From NCBI RefSeq assembly GCF_022760755.1, contig NZ_JAIVFP010000001.1:1009501-1073500 (forward strand): DNA of 64,000 nt, read 5' to 3'. Below the pieces are notes generated by a model. The model made no database searches, had not been told where the DNA came from, and worked only from the letters and a program-made list of their open reading frames with translations. This document shows, in pieces, positions 52,466-61,080 of the stretch. The position numbers and the translations under genes were made by a program. Positions within the stretch are counted from its first letter, which is position 1, and each line of letters opens with the position of its first letter. This DNA is from Candidatus Rhodoblastus alkanivorans. GTDB taxonomy: Bacteria > Pseudomonadota > Alphaproteobacteria > Rhizobiales > Beijerinckiaceae.

Positions 52466-53003
52466 AGCGGCATACCCGCTCTCGCAGGGCAGCGAACGGT
52501 GAAAATTACACGCCGGGCGCCCTGGATCGACGCCTGCATTCGGCTCGTTGCCGCCGGAGCCGCCGTCACCGGCGATGGTCTCATCATGACCCAAGGCGGA
52601 AATTCGTCATTGGAATCGTCGCGGTCCGCGAAAAGCGGTGAGCGGTCATACGCCGAAGGAACGGTTAAGGGGCTTGAGCCGTTGTAGGTTCAACGGCAAG
52701 TTTGCACCATAGCGGATATTGATGAGAGGGCAGAGATTCCGCTCCGGATCCGAGCGATGGGAAAGCCATGAACATCGCCGCCTCATTGGATTCTCGTTGC
52801 GGCCATCGCACAGCGGCGCAATCCCGCTGTGCGAGTCATCGGCGTCATTTGTCCCATTCAACGCGCCGTCGATTTCCGCGCAAGAGATGGCGTTGCATGC
52901 GCCGAAGGTCGGCACAGCTCATTGACGCCTGCGGCTATCTGCTTGTTCACTCGAAGGAAGAAAGCCTTGGGCGATATTCGACGCGTCTCGAAAGGACCGA
53001 GCT
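52466..53003. other. 538-bp gap with two hairpins, no supported gene
   Basis: I see no trusted gene. A hairpin GCCGTTG-TAGGTT-CAACGGC lies at 52678-52697 and a stronger one, 10-bp stem CGCACAGCGG / CCGCTGTGCG with a 7-nt loop, at 52807-52833. The right end (AAAGGACCGAGCT) is the ribosome site of the cytochrome gene. A decayed insertion or an RNA element is possible; open frames here on both strands have no ribosome sites or family motifs. Confidence 0.4.
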
Positions 53004-53483
53004 ATGCGCCTGAACGTTGCCGCGTTAGCCGCGACGACGGTTTGTTGCCTCGCCGGGATCGCTTTCGCGCAGATGGCGACGCCCGCCGAGCAAATACGGC
53101 CGGTGAGCCCCGTCGCGGCGGACGATCGCCAGGCTGTTCCCGTCACGCCCGCCACGCGCATTTTTGTTCTTGCTGAAATGCGCACAATGCTGGCGGCGGC
53201 GCAGGGCGTGGCCGAAGCTGCCGGCAAGCACGATTTCAAAGCCGTTGCAGCCGCGGCGCGCACGTCGGGCCTGAAGGCGTTTGAGGGGATGCCCAAGCAG
53301 ATCATGATGGAGCTGCCCGAAGATTTTCGCGGGCTGGGACGCCAATCGCATATGTCGTTCGACGCGATCGCGCAAGCGGCAGATTCGGGTTCGGACGCGA
53401 CGGTCGTCAGCGCGAAATTGGGGGAGGCGCTGCAGTTTTGCGTCGCTTGCCACGAGGCCTATCGCTTTACACCGAAGAAGTGA
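53004..53483 (+). CDS. Periplasmic cytochrome c'/c556-like protein
   Basis: The 159-residue protein has a signal peptide (RLNVAALAATTVCCLAGIAF-AQ) and one heme-binding motif near the C-terminus, CVACH at about 146-150, in EALQFCVACHEAYRF. A helical body precedes it (VLAEMRTMLAAAQGVAEAAG; MSFDAIAQAADSG). The C-terminal CXXCH in a four-helix-like protein is the cytochrome c'/c556 pattern. These bind NO or move electrons in the periplasm. AAAGGACC lies just before the ATG at 53004. It leads a row of small periplasmic or membrane genes before copCD. Confidence 0.78.
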   Translation: MRLNVAALAATTVCCLAGIAFAQMATPAEQIRPVSPVAADDRQAVPVTPATRIFVLAEMRTMLAAAQGVAEAAGKHDFKAVAAAARTSGLKAFEGMPKQIMMELPEDFRGLGRQSHMSFDAIAQAADSGSDATVVSAKLGEALQFCVACHEAYRFTPKK

Positions 53484-53566
53484 AAGCGAATAGGCCGCAC
53501 GCGAAGGGCGCGAGGCGCCGATACGACCGCGGAAGGCTATGGCGGCCGAATACGGAGAAAGCGAAA

Positions 53567-53917
53567 ATGCGCGTCGTCGGATCTTCGACGACAAAGGCCC
53601 GGGCCTGCGGCTCAGTCTTCGTTGGAGCGTCGTTTGTCGTCGCGCTCGTCGCTTTGGCGGCGCCCCCGCCCGCGGAAGCGCGTCCAATCTATGCCCGGCA
53701 AACCAATTTGCCTTGCGGCAGCTGCCATATCAATCCTCAAGGCGGCGGGCCGAGAAACGCTTTTGGCCGCGCTTTCGCAAGAAACGGACACCGTCTGCCC
53801 GGCAAGGCAGGAGATGGGCGCCGTCAGGGCGGCGAAGGTTCTAAGCCTGAGCGCTACCGCCACATGATGGACGGCGGCATGATGGGGCCGGGAATGATGG
53901 GCGGCGACGGGCGTTAG
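53567..53917 (+). CDS. Small single-heme c-type cytochrome with Met-rich tail
   Basis: The 116-residue protein starts at ATG 53567 (GGAG about 10 bases upstream). A signal/anchor helix (SVFVGASFVVALVALAAPPP) is followed by the heme motif C50-GS-C53-H54 in RQTNLPCGSCHINPQGGGPR and NAFGRAFARNGHRLPG. The end is Met/Gly-rich (HMMDGGMMGPGMMGGDGR), a typical copper(I)-binding sequence. It may carry electrons or copper in the periplasm. Position near the copper genes supports a link. The larger frame upstream is not used. Confidence 0.7.
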   Translation: MRVVGSSTTKARACGSVFVGASFVVALVALAAPPPAEARPIYARQTNLPCGSCHINPQGGGPRNAFGRAFARNGHRLPGKAGDGRRQGGEGSKPERYRHMMDGGMMGPGMMGGDGR

Positions 53918-53926
53918 CGAAACGCT

Positions 53927-54100
53927 GTGGACTTTGCCGTGACGCCGCTCGTTCCTGTCGACGGCGGGACGCCGATTGTCGAATACGCGACGCACGTCGC
54001 CCTTGAAGATCTGCAAAATCCGCCGCGACAAAAGTTTCGGGGCCGACTCAAGGAGATGCTGAACGCTCAAGCGTCGCCGGGCGATATGCAAGGGGAATGA
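53927..54100 (+). CDS. Possible 57-residue protein
   Basis: An in-frame stretch of 57 codons from GTG 53927 to a stop one base before the next ATG reads VDFAVTPLVPVDGGTPIVEY then ATHVALEDLQNPPRQKFRGR and ends LKEMLNAQASPGDMQGE. Codon usage looks coding (mainly G/C third positions). There is no clear ribosome site and the family is unknown. It could be a remnant or a coupled gene. Confidence 0.3.
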   Translation: MDFAVTPLVPVDGGTPIVEYATHVALEDLQNPPRQKFRGRLKEMLNAQASPGDMQGE

Positions 54101-54101
54101 C

Positions 54102-54359
54102 ATGATGTGGCATAACGGATGGATGTCGTGGAATTCGGGCGGAGGCTTCGGCGTCATGTGGATTGGGCCGATATTTTTGATCGTTATTCTTGCCGCGGCC
54201 GTTTGGGCGGTAAGCGCCTTTGCATCGAAAGGCGGTGGCGGAAGGCGGCTTCCGTCGCCCGACGACAAGACGCCGCGCGAGATTCTCGATGAACGTTTCG
54301 CGCGGGGCGAGATTGACGAGGAAGAATACCGCCGCCGGCGCGACGCGCTCAAATCGTGA
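54102..54359 (+). CDS. Small SHOCT-domain membrane protein
   Basis: The 85-residue protein has a Met/Trp/Gly-rich N-terminus (MMWHNGWMSWNSGGGFGVMW), one membrane helix (IGPIFLIVILAAAVWAVSAF) and a C-terminal SHOCT motif (TPREILDERFARGEIDEEEY then RRRRDALKS). Such proteins are common beside copper and periplasmic redox genes, but their role is unknown. ATG 54102 (or 54105) follows GGGGAATGAC, coupled to the preceding frame. Confidence 0.75.
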   Translation: MMWHNGWMSWNSGGGFGVMWIGPIFLIVILAAAVWAVSAFASKGGGGRRLPSPDDKTPREILDERFARGEIDEEEYRRRRDALKS

Positions 54360-54505
54360 AGGAACCGCCGGGTTTCGATCACGCAATGGCCAGATGTCGT
54401 CCAAATTGCGAGGCGTATGCAGTGCCGCAGGCTGAATTCGCTGGATTCCGGAATTTGGCGGCGCAACGCAGCCAATCGATCGCCCGCGCCCGCTCTCGAT
54501 TTCGA

Positions 54506-55429
54506 CTATCCGGTCGGCGATGTGACGCCCATGAAGGCGGCCACGGCGAGGACGACCGCCGCCAGGCCCTGATCGACGACAACATGGCGAAGCAAATCCT
54601 TCGTCGCTTCTTTCCGGCGGGCGCCAAGCAAGGGCGTCAGCACGAAGCGGTTGCGGTAAGCGATTGCGATCAGCGCGCCGAACAGCACGACTTTGGACAC
54701 AACGCACCACCCCCAAGCAGTGAGGTCCGACGGGTTCAGGGCCGCAACCTCCGGTTGGATATTGAGGGCGGCGCCGACAAGGACCAGCGCAACGGCGCCG
54801 GTCGCCATGGTCGCGAAACGTCCCAGCGCGAACTGAACATAGGGACGGACGCGATCGTCGTGTTTCGCTTCAGCCAATATTGTGCGCAACGGCCAAAGCC
54901 CACCGATCCACGCCGCGCCGCCGAGGAGGTGCAGCGAATAGCCGGCAATAACGAACGGCCTCACCTTGTCGGGCAGCGCCGCCGGATGACCGATTCCCGC
55001 CTGACTGACCAGCAGCGCGCCGACGAGAACAAGCACGATGCCGGTCGCCGCATTGCGGGCCGGCAAGCGCCTTCTCGCCAAGACCAACGCGCCTACAAGA
55101 AGCGCGGTCAACAGAAGACGGGCCAGCCACAGGCGTCCGAAGCTGGCTTCGAGAAAAAAGGCCTTCACAAAACCGGGGTCGCCTACACTGATCCAGCCGT
55201 CGCCCATGCTTGCGATCGATGTCGCCACCCAGGCCAGCAGCGATAGCGGCTGAACCGTCCCCGCGACCGCGATTGCCCGCCGCGTCGATGAAGCCAACCG
55301 TTCGCCGCAAGGCGCCGGGGCCGCGCGCGTGACATAGAACGGGAACAGAACGACGCCGAACAGAACGAAAAGCGAAAAGAACTGCGCCCATCGCGCCGCC
55401 GCGAGAATTGCGAACAGGGCGTCGCTCAT
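54506..55429 (-). CDS. copD: Copper resistance protein CopD family
   Basis: The 307-residue inner-membrane protein has eight predicted helices and CopD-type features: FFSLFVLFGVVLFPFYV, HLLGGAAWIGGLWPLRTIL, with the conserved His/Trp, and FATMATGAVALVLVGAAL. CopD is thought to move copper in from the periplasm, receiving it from CopC. The start overlaps the end of copC by 4 bp. It ends the minus-strand copper cluster. Confidence 0.88.
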   Translation of the reverse strand: MSDALFAILAAARWAQFFSLFVLFGVVLFPFYVTRAAPAPCGERLASSTRRAIAVAGTVQPLSLLAWVATSIASMGDGWISVGDPGFVKAFFLEASFGRLWLARLLLTALLVGALVLARRRLPARNAATGIVLVLVGALLVSQAGIGHPAALPDKVRPFVIAGYSLHLLGGAAWIGGLWPLRTILAEAKHDDRVRPYVQFALGRFATMATGAVALVLVGAALNIQPEVAALNPSDLTAWGWCVVSKVVLFGALIAIAYRNRFVLTPLLGARRKEATKDLLRHVVVDQGLAAVVLAVAAFMGVTSPTG

Positions 55430-55800
55430 GGGCGCACTTCGAAATGATAGCTCCCCCGCATCACATGGGTGTCATTGCTGACGCAACGCCATCGTGTTTC
55501 ATAGGCGCCGGGCGGCAAAGGCTGGGAAAGCTTGACGACGAGCGTCGCAGGAGCAGCCTGATCGACATAGGCTTTGCCCGCCGTGGCGACCGGCCCCTTA
55601 GCGCCGACGATCTCGATGGCCGACATGCTTGGCTCGACGGCCTCGCTGAACGCGATGCGCACTTCTTGCGGCCCCGCGGCAACGATCGAATCCGGCGCCG
55701 GACTGGCGCTCTTGAGATGCGCGTGAGCGGACGCGCCCGAGATCAGCGCGCAATAAAGCAACACGGGAGCGAGATACCGGAGTTGATGTCTTGCTATCAT
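55426..55800 (-). CDS. copC: Copper-binding periplasmic protein CopC
   Basis: The 124-residue protein starts at the ATG at 55800, six bases after AAGGAGG; an ATG at 55815 lies within that ribosome site. The signal peptide ends at SAHA, so the mature protein begins with His (HLKSASPAPDSIVAAGPQEV), as in Cu(II)-binding CopC. The remaining ligands are likely D and H in CVSNDTHVMRGSYHF. The body is the CopC beta-barrel (EVRIAFSEAVEPSMSAIEIV). It is coupled to copD. Confidence 0.92.
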   Translation of the reverse strand: MIARHQLRYLAPVLLYCALISGASAHAHLKSASPAPDSIVAAGPQEVRIAFSEAVEPSMSAIEIVGAKGPVATAGKAYVDQAAPATLVVKLSQPLPPGAYETRWRCVSNDTHVMRGSYHFEVRP

Positions 55801-55857
55801 TATTTCCTCCTTCATGTGGATTTGCGCGTCGTCGACCTGACGCCGCGCCGTTCGTGG

Positions 55858-55980
55858 TCAGCGGCGCAAATATTTGATCAGCGCGGCGATAGCCAGAACG
55901 ATGACGACGAGGATCAACAGCCAAAACAGACCCATTCCCCACATCGCGCCGCCGCTCATCATTCCTTCGAAACCCGTCAT
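55858..55980 (-). CDS. 40-residue Met-rich membrane peptide
   Basis: A short gene between copC and cusF: MTGFEGMMSGGAMWGMGLFW, one membrane helix (LLILVVIVLAIAALIK) and YLRR at the end. AAGGGAG lies 8 bases upstream of the ATG at 55980. Met/Trp-rich peptides of this type recur beside Cus/Cop genes. It may hold Cu(I) or help a partner insert. Confidence 0.7.
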   Translation of the reverse strand: MTGFEGMMSGGAMWGMGLFWLLILVVIVLAIAALIKYLRR

Positions 55981-56035
55981 GGCGTTTCTCCCTTTGTCTC
56001 GCCCGCGACGGGCGCGTCCCGATGGCGTCGTCCGC

Positions 56036-56398
56036 TCATTCGTCTGTTCTGATTGCGTCGATGACGTAGACGCCGTCGACGCCGCGATTCAAGGTGAAGG
56101 AGATCTTTGAGCCGGGCTTGAGCGAGCCGAGATCGATTCCCGGCGCGACGCCGAAATTCATGGTCATTCCCGGCCAATTCAGCGCGGCGATCGGCCCATG
56201 GGTGATGTTGAGCTTGCGCGCCTTCGTGTCGATCGTGTTCAGGGTTCCCTGTCCGGTTGGTTCGTCGGCTTGCGCGACGACAATCGCGCCGGCGGTTGAT
56301 GCGGCGACGGACGTGGCGACGGCGCCGATCAGAATCGTCGCTACGGCGCAGATCGTCCTGGCGAATGCGGTCCGGCGATGACAAAGCTTCGATTGCAT
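56036..56398 (-). CDS. cusF: CusF-like periplasmic copper chaperone
   Basis: The 120-residue protein starts at ATG 56398 after AGGAG. A signal peptide (TICAVATILIGAVATSVAAS) leads to a CusF beta-barrel with all metal ligands: H67, W75, M78 and M80 in LNITHGPIAALNWPGMTMNF. It delivers Cu(I)/Ag(I) to CusB. It lies 22 bp after cusA. Confidence 0.92.
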   Translation of the reverse strand: MQSKLCHRRTAFARTICAVATILIGAVATSVAASTAGAIVVAQADEPTGQGTLNTIDTKARKLNITHGPIAALNWPGMTMNFGVAPGIDLGSLKPGSKISFTLNRGVDGVYVIDAIRTDE

Positions 56399-56420
56399 AT
56401 GCGGTCTCCTGATAGTCGGC

Positions 56421-59400
56421 CTATTCGGCGGCCGAGGATTCGACTGGCGGAACGTGAGAGGGCGTTTGGTCGGCCGCTTTCGCCGCCGCGCGTTCGCGCG
56501 GCAGCCCAACCCCCTTCATGAGGGCGTAGATGGCGGGGATGACGACGAGTGTCAGGAGCGTGGAGGACGTCATGCCGCCGATCATCGGCACGGCGATCCG
56601 CTGCATGACTTCCGAGCCCGCGCCCGTGCTCCAAAGAATTGGCACGAGGCCGGCCATGATGGCGGCGACCGTCATCATTTTCGGACGCACGCGCTCGACT
56701 GCGCCGCGCATGATCGCGTCGTGCAAATCGGCGCGGGTGAACGGCTGGGCCGCCTCGGCGCGTTCGGCCGCGACCTCCGCCATAGCCTGGTCGAGATAGA
56801 TCAACATCACCACGCCGGTTTCGGCGGCGACGCCGGCAAGCGCGATGAAGCCTACCGCGACCGCGACCGACATGTTGAACCCCATGAGCCACATCAGCCA
56901 GACGCCGCCGACCAGCGCGAAGGGGAGCGACGTCATTACAATCAGCGTCTCGGTCAATCGCCTGAAGTTGAGATAGAGGAGCAGGAAAATGATGAGCAGC
57001 GTGATCGGCACGACCACACGCATCCTCGCCGCGGCGCGCTCCATATATTCGAACTGCCCGCTCCAGGCGACGTAATAGCCCGGCGGGAATTTGACCGAAT
57101 TCGCCACCGCCTGGCGCGCCTCGGCGACATAGGAGCCGATATCGCGGTCGCGGACATCGACATAGACATAGGCCGCGAGCTGGCCGTTCTCGGTGCGGAT
57201 CGCGGTCGGCCCGCGAACGAGTTGGATCTTGGCGACCTGGCCGAGAGGCGCCGTGCCGCCGGCCGGCAGCGGAACAAGCACGTCGCGGGCGATCTCTTGC
57301 GGCGAGGAGCGGAAATCGCGCGGATAGCGGATATTGACGCCATAGCGCTCGCGCCCCTCTACCGTGGTCGTGACGGTCTCGCCGCCGAGGGCGGTGGCGA
57401 TGACCTCCTGCAGGTCGCCAATCGTCAGGCCATATTGCGCCAGCGCCGCCCGATCCGGGACGATATCGAGGTAATAGCCGCCTATGATCCGTTCCGCATA
57501 GGCGCTCGACGTGCCTGGAACCTTTCTGACCACCGATTCAACCTGACGAGCGAGGGCCTCGATCTCATTCAGGTCGCGGCCGAAGATCTTGACGCCTACC
57601 GGTGTGCGAATGCCGGTCGAAAGCATGTCCAGGCGGCCCTTGATCGGCATGGTCCAGGCGTTGGAGACGCCGGGAAACTGGAGCGCCGCGTCCATTTTGG
57701 CGATCAGCTTGTCGATCGTCAGGCCGGCGGGCCATTGCTCCTTCGGCTTCAACTGGATCACTGTCTCGAACATTTCCATCGGCGCGGGGTCGGTCGCGGT
57801 CGCGGCGCGCCCGGCCTTGCCGAAGACGGATCGCACTTCGGGGAAGCTCTTGATGATCTGGTCCTGCGTCTGGAGAAGTTCTGCCGCCTTGGTGACCGAG
57901 AGGCCGGGCAAGGTCGTGGGCATGTAAAGCAGCGTGCCTTCGTTGAGCGTCGGCATGAACTCGCTGCCGATCTGGCGCGCAGGCCACACGGTCGCGGCGA
58001 GCGCGGCCAACGCGACCAGGACAGTTAACACCCTGGCGCGCAGGACCGTCTGGATCACCGGCCGATAGAGCCAGATCAGCAATTTGTTGAGCGGGTTTTT
58101 GTGCTCGGGAATGATCTTTCCGCGCACGAAAATCACCATCAAGGCGGGAACGAGCGTGATCGACAGGATCGCCGCCGCCGCCATCGAAAAGGTCTTCGTA
58201 TAGGCGAGCGGGCGGAACAGCCGCCCTTCCTGCGCCTCCAGAGCAAAGATCGGCAGGAAGGCGGCGGTGATGACCAGAAGGCTGAAAAAAAGCGCCGGAC
58301 CCACTTCCGTAGCGGCCTCGATCAGGATGTCGAGCCTTGGCTTGCCAGGCGGCGCGCGCTCAAGATGTTTGTGGGCGTTCTCGATCATCACGATCGCTGC
58401 GTCCACCATCGCCCCGATGGCGATGGCGATGCCGCCGAGGCTCATGATGTTGGCGCCGAGACCGAGCGTCTTCATCGCCGCGAAGGCCATGAGCACGCCG
58501 ACCGGCAGCATGATGATCGCGACGAGAGCGCTGCGCACATGGAGCAGGAAAATCACGCAGACGAAAGCGACGATGAGGCTTTCCTCGGCGAGCGTGTGTT
58601 TCAGCGTCTCGATCGCCGCGTCGATAAGCTGCGAGCGGTCGTAAACGGGAATGATTTCGACGCTCTTGGGCAGGCTCGACGCCATCCGCGCGAGGGCCGC
58701 CTTGACGTTGTCGATGACGGTGAGCGCATTGGCGCCGAAGCGCTGGATGGCGATGCCGCTCGCCACTTCGCCATCGCCGTTGAGTTCGGTGACACCACGC
58801 CGCTCGTCGGGACCGATCTCGACCCGCGCCACGTCCTTGAGCCGCAGCGGCGTGCCGTTGTCCGAGCGCAGGACGATATTTTCGAGGTCGGAAACTCCTC
58901 GTAGATAGCCCCGCCCGCGCACCACGAATTCGAATTCGGAAAGCTCAACCGTACGGCCGCCAACATCCGTGTTGCTGGTGCGGATGGCGTCCCGCAGCTT
59001 TTGCAGCGGAATGCCGAGTTCCTGCAAGCGGCGCGGATCGACGACGACATTATATTGCTTGACGAAGCCGCCAACGCTCGCGACCTCGGCCACTCCCTCG
59101 GCCTTGGCGAGGCCATAGCGAATGGTCCAGTCCTGAAGCGAACGCAGTTCGGCGAGCGTCATTTCCTTGGCGACGACGGCATATTGATAGACCCAGCCGA
59201 CGCCGGTCGCGTCCGGACCCAGCACCGGCGTGACGCCGGCTGGCAGCTGTTTGCCCGCGGCGGAGAGATATTCGAGCACGCGCGAGCGCGCCCAGTAGAG
59301 GTCGGTTCCATCCTCGAAAATGATGTAGACGAAGGACACGCCGAAGAAGGAGAAGCCGCGCACGACTTTCGAACGTGGCGCTGTGAGCATGGCGCTGGCG

Positions 59401-59606
59401 AGCGGATAGGTGACCTGATCCTCGACGACCTGCGGCGCCTGCCCCGGATATTCGGTATATACGATGACCTGAACGTCCGAGAGATCGGGAAGCGCGTCGA
59501 GCGGCAACGTGCGAAGCGCCAGGACGCCGGCGGCGACGACAAAGACCATCCCGATGAAAATCAGGAAAAGATTGCGCGCCGACCAGGAAATGAGACGGCC
59601 GATCAT
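56421..59606 (-). CDS. cusA: Heavy-metal RND efflux transporter CusA
   Basis: The 1061-residue protein is a full HME-RND pump: GRLISWSARNLFLIFIGMVF at the start, TLPLDALPDLSDVQVIVYTE, the transmembrane proton-relay region IAIAIGAMVDAAIVMIENA, and the second half beginning at the periplasmic domain (IGSEFMPTLNEGTLLYMPTT). RLDMLSTGIRTPVGVKIFG contains the conserved Met of the Cu(I) pathway, marking the Cus/Sil subclass. With CusB it exports copper or silver from the periplasm; no outer-membrane CusC is here. Start overlaps the end of cusB by 4 bp. Confidence 0.95.
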   Translation of the reverse strand: MIGRLISWSARNLFLIFIGMVFVVAAGVLALRTLPLDALPDLSDVQVIVYTEYPGQAPQVVEDQVTYPLASAMLTAPRSKVVRGFSFFGVSFVYIIFEDGTDLYWARSRVLEYLSAAGKQLPAGVTPVLGPDATGVGWVYQYAVVAKEMTLAELRSLQDWTIRYGLAKAEGVAEVASVGGFVKQYNVVVDPRRLQELGIPLQKLRDAIRTSNTDVGGRTVELSEFEFVVRGRGYLRGVSDLENIVLRSDNGTPLRLKDVARVEIGPDERRGVTELNGDGEVASGIAIQRFGANALTVIDNVKAALARMASSLPKSVEIIPVYDRSQLIDAAIETLKHTLAEESLIVAFVCVIFLLHVRSALVAIIMLPVGVLMAFAAMKTLGLGANIMSLGGIAIAIGAMVDAAIVMIENAHKHLERAPPGKPRLDILIEAATEVGPALFFSLLVITAAFLPIFALEAQEGRLFRPLAYTKTFSMAAAAILSITLVPALMVIFVRGKIIPEHKNPLNKLLIWLYRPVIQTVLRARVLTVLVALAALAATVWPARQIGSEFMPTLNEGTLLYMPTTLPGLSVTKAAELLQTQDQIIKSFPEVRSVFGKAGRAATATDPAPMEMFETVIQLKPKEQWPAGLTIDKLIAKMDAALQFPGVSNAWTMPIKGRLDMLSTGIRTPVGVKIFGRDLNEIEALARQVESVVRKVPGTSSAYAERIIGGYYLDIVPDRAALAQYGLTIGDLQEVIATALGGETVTTTVEGRERYGVNIRYPRDFRSSPQEIARDVLVPLPAGGTAPLGQVAKIQLVRGPTAIRTENGQLAAYVYVDVRDRDIGSYVAEARQAVANSVKFPPGYYVAWSGQFEYMERAAARMRVVVPITLLIIFLLLYLNFRRLTETLIVMTSLPFALVGGVWLMWLMGFNMSVAVAVGFIALAGVAAETGVVMLIYLDQAMAEVAAERAEAAQPFTRADLHDAIMRGAVERVRPKMMTVAAIMAGLVPILWSTGAGSEVMQRIAVPMIGGMTSSTLLTLVVIPAIYALMKGVGLPRERAAAKAADQTPSHVPPVESSAAE

Positions 59607-60985
59607 TTCGACGCCTCCGCCGGATCGAGGCCCTTCACCGCCGCCTTGAGATTGCTCTCCGCGTCAATCAGGAAATTGGCGGAAGTAACGACCTTGTCGC
59701 CTTCGGAAACGCCCCGACGGATTTCGACCATGCCCTCGCCATGCATCCCGGTCTTGACCTGGCGAGGCTCAAAGCGGCCGTCTCCCAGATCGAGGAGCAC
59801 GAGCTTTTTCGTTCCGGAGTCGATGACGGCGCTTTCGGGAACCGTCACGACCTTGGCGCCGTCTCCCGCCGCGATTTCGGCGTCGACATACATGTCGGGC
59901 CGTAACACGAGGTCTGGATTCTGCAATTCGATCCGCACGCGCGCGGTGCGCGTCTCGCGGTTGATCTTCGGATAGACCAGGCTGACCTTGCCGGAGAAAA
60001 CGCGGCCGGGCATGCCCCGCACATGGATCGACGCCGCCTCTCCCGGCCTGATCCTCGGATAATCTTGCTCGGACACATCGACCAAGGCCCAGACGACGGA
60101 CAGATCGACGATCTTGAAAAGCTCCTGTCCCGCGTCGGCTTTCATCCCGTCCACCGCCGTGCGTTCGAACACGAGGCCGTCGCGCGGCGCTGGCCAATCC
60201 ACGCTCAGCGGAACCTTGTGTGAGCGTTCGATCTCGGCGATGAAATTCGCCGGAGCGTTCAAAACATCCAGTCGCATGCGCGCGCCGACATAGTCCCGAT
60301 TGGCGAAATATTGTGCGGCCGCCGCGGCGATCTCGGGCGAATAAAACCTGAAAAGCGTCTGGCCTTTCCTGACCAAATCGCCGGTCGTCACATTGGCCAC
60401 CTTCTCGATGAAGGCGGTCGAGCGGGTCGCCACGATCGTGACGCGGCGTTCGTCAAGTTGGATCGTTCCCGGGGCGCGAATGCCGGAAACGACCGCTTGC
60501 AGCTTGGCCGCCTCGGAGCGCACGCCGGTGCGCTGCACCTTGCCCGGCGACAATGTGATGGCGGAGGACTCCTGATCCTCGCCCTCATAGACGGGCACGT
60601 AATCCATGCCCATCGAATCCTTCTTCGGCGTTGGCGAAATGTCGGGGAGACCCATCGGGTTCCGGTAATAGAGGATGTGTTTCCCGGCCGTCTTCTCATG
60701 CCCCGCCTCAGGCGCGGCTTTCGCCGGCGCTCCGATCGGCGGGAGCAGCTTCGCGATGTCTGCCGCGCGCACGGGCAGGAAATCCATGCCCATACCGTCC
60801 TTCTTCGGGCTCCTGGACAGTTCGGCCCCGCCCATCGGGTCGCGATAGAACAGAATCGGGTCGTCCTGCATTTGCGCGGCGGCCGAAAAGGCCAGTCGCG
60901 AGACGAGCGAGGGCGCGGCGAACGCCGCAAGGGCGCAGCCGCCGACGAGCGCAAGCGCGCCCGCGAAACGAGCCTTGGGTGACAT
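59603..60985 (-). CDS. cusB: Efflux RND periplasmic adaptor CusB with two HMBD domains
   Basis: The 460-residue adaptor starts at ATG 60985. A signal anchor (ARFAGALALVGGCALAAFAA) is followed by two tandem heavy-metal-binding domains, about 43-72 (ILFYRDPMGGAELSRSPKKD) and 103-132 (ILYYRNPMGLPDISPTPKKD), each with the Cys-less Met pair GMGMD. The membrane-fusion body comes next (VSGIRAPGTIQLDERRVTIV; LFRFYSPEIAAAAAQYF; VPESAVIDSGTKKLVLLDLG). The doubled HMBD is unusual, as one is standard. It is coupled to cusA. Confidence 0.93.
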   Translation of the reverse strand: MSPKARFAGALALVGGCALAAFAAPSLVSRLAFSAAAQMQDDPILFYRDPMGGAELSRSPKKDGMGMDFLPVRAADIAKLLPPIGAPAKAAPEAGHEKTAGKHILYYRNPMGLPDISPTPKKDSMGMDYVPVYEGEDQESSAITLSPGKVQRTGVRSEAAKLQAVVSGIRAPGTIQLDERRVTIVATRSTAFIEKVANVTTGDLVRKGQTLFRFYSPEIAAAAAQYFANRDYVGARMRLDVLNAPANFIAEIERSHKVPLSVDWPAPRDGLVFERTAVDGMKADAGQELFKIVDLSVVWALVDVSEQDYPRIRPGEAASIHVRGMPGRVFSGKVSLVYPKINRETRTARVRIELQNPDLVLRPDMYVDAEIAAGDGAKVVTVPESAVIDSGTKKLVLLDLGDGRFEPRQVKTGMHGEGMVEIRRGVSEGDKVVTSANFLIDAESNLKAAVKGLDPAEASK

Positions 60986-61037
60986 GATTTGAAGATCTCC
61001 TGGCCGGAGCGCGGCCTTCGCGTGACATCGCGCGGAC

Positions 61038-61063
61038 GCCATTCGCCCTTCAGGGCGAATGGC
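61038..61063. terminator. Perfect 11-bp hairpin upstream of cusB
   Basis: GCCATTCGCCC and GGGCGAATGGC form a perfect stem with a 4-nt loop (TTCA) between the His/Cys-rich gene and cusB on the minus strand. With no T-run it is more likely an RNA processing or attenuation element that sets the ratio of the two gene products. Confidence 0.4.
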
Positions 61064-61080
61064 GATCCAGTTTCACGGCG

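Noticed and set aside
52646-52915. 89-codon minus-strand frame in the purU-cytochrome gap
   Set aside because: No ribosome site, no recognisable motif and it crosses two hairpins.
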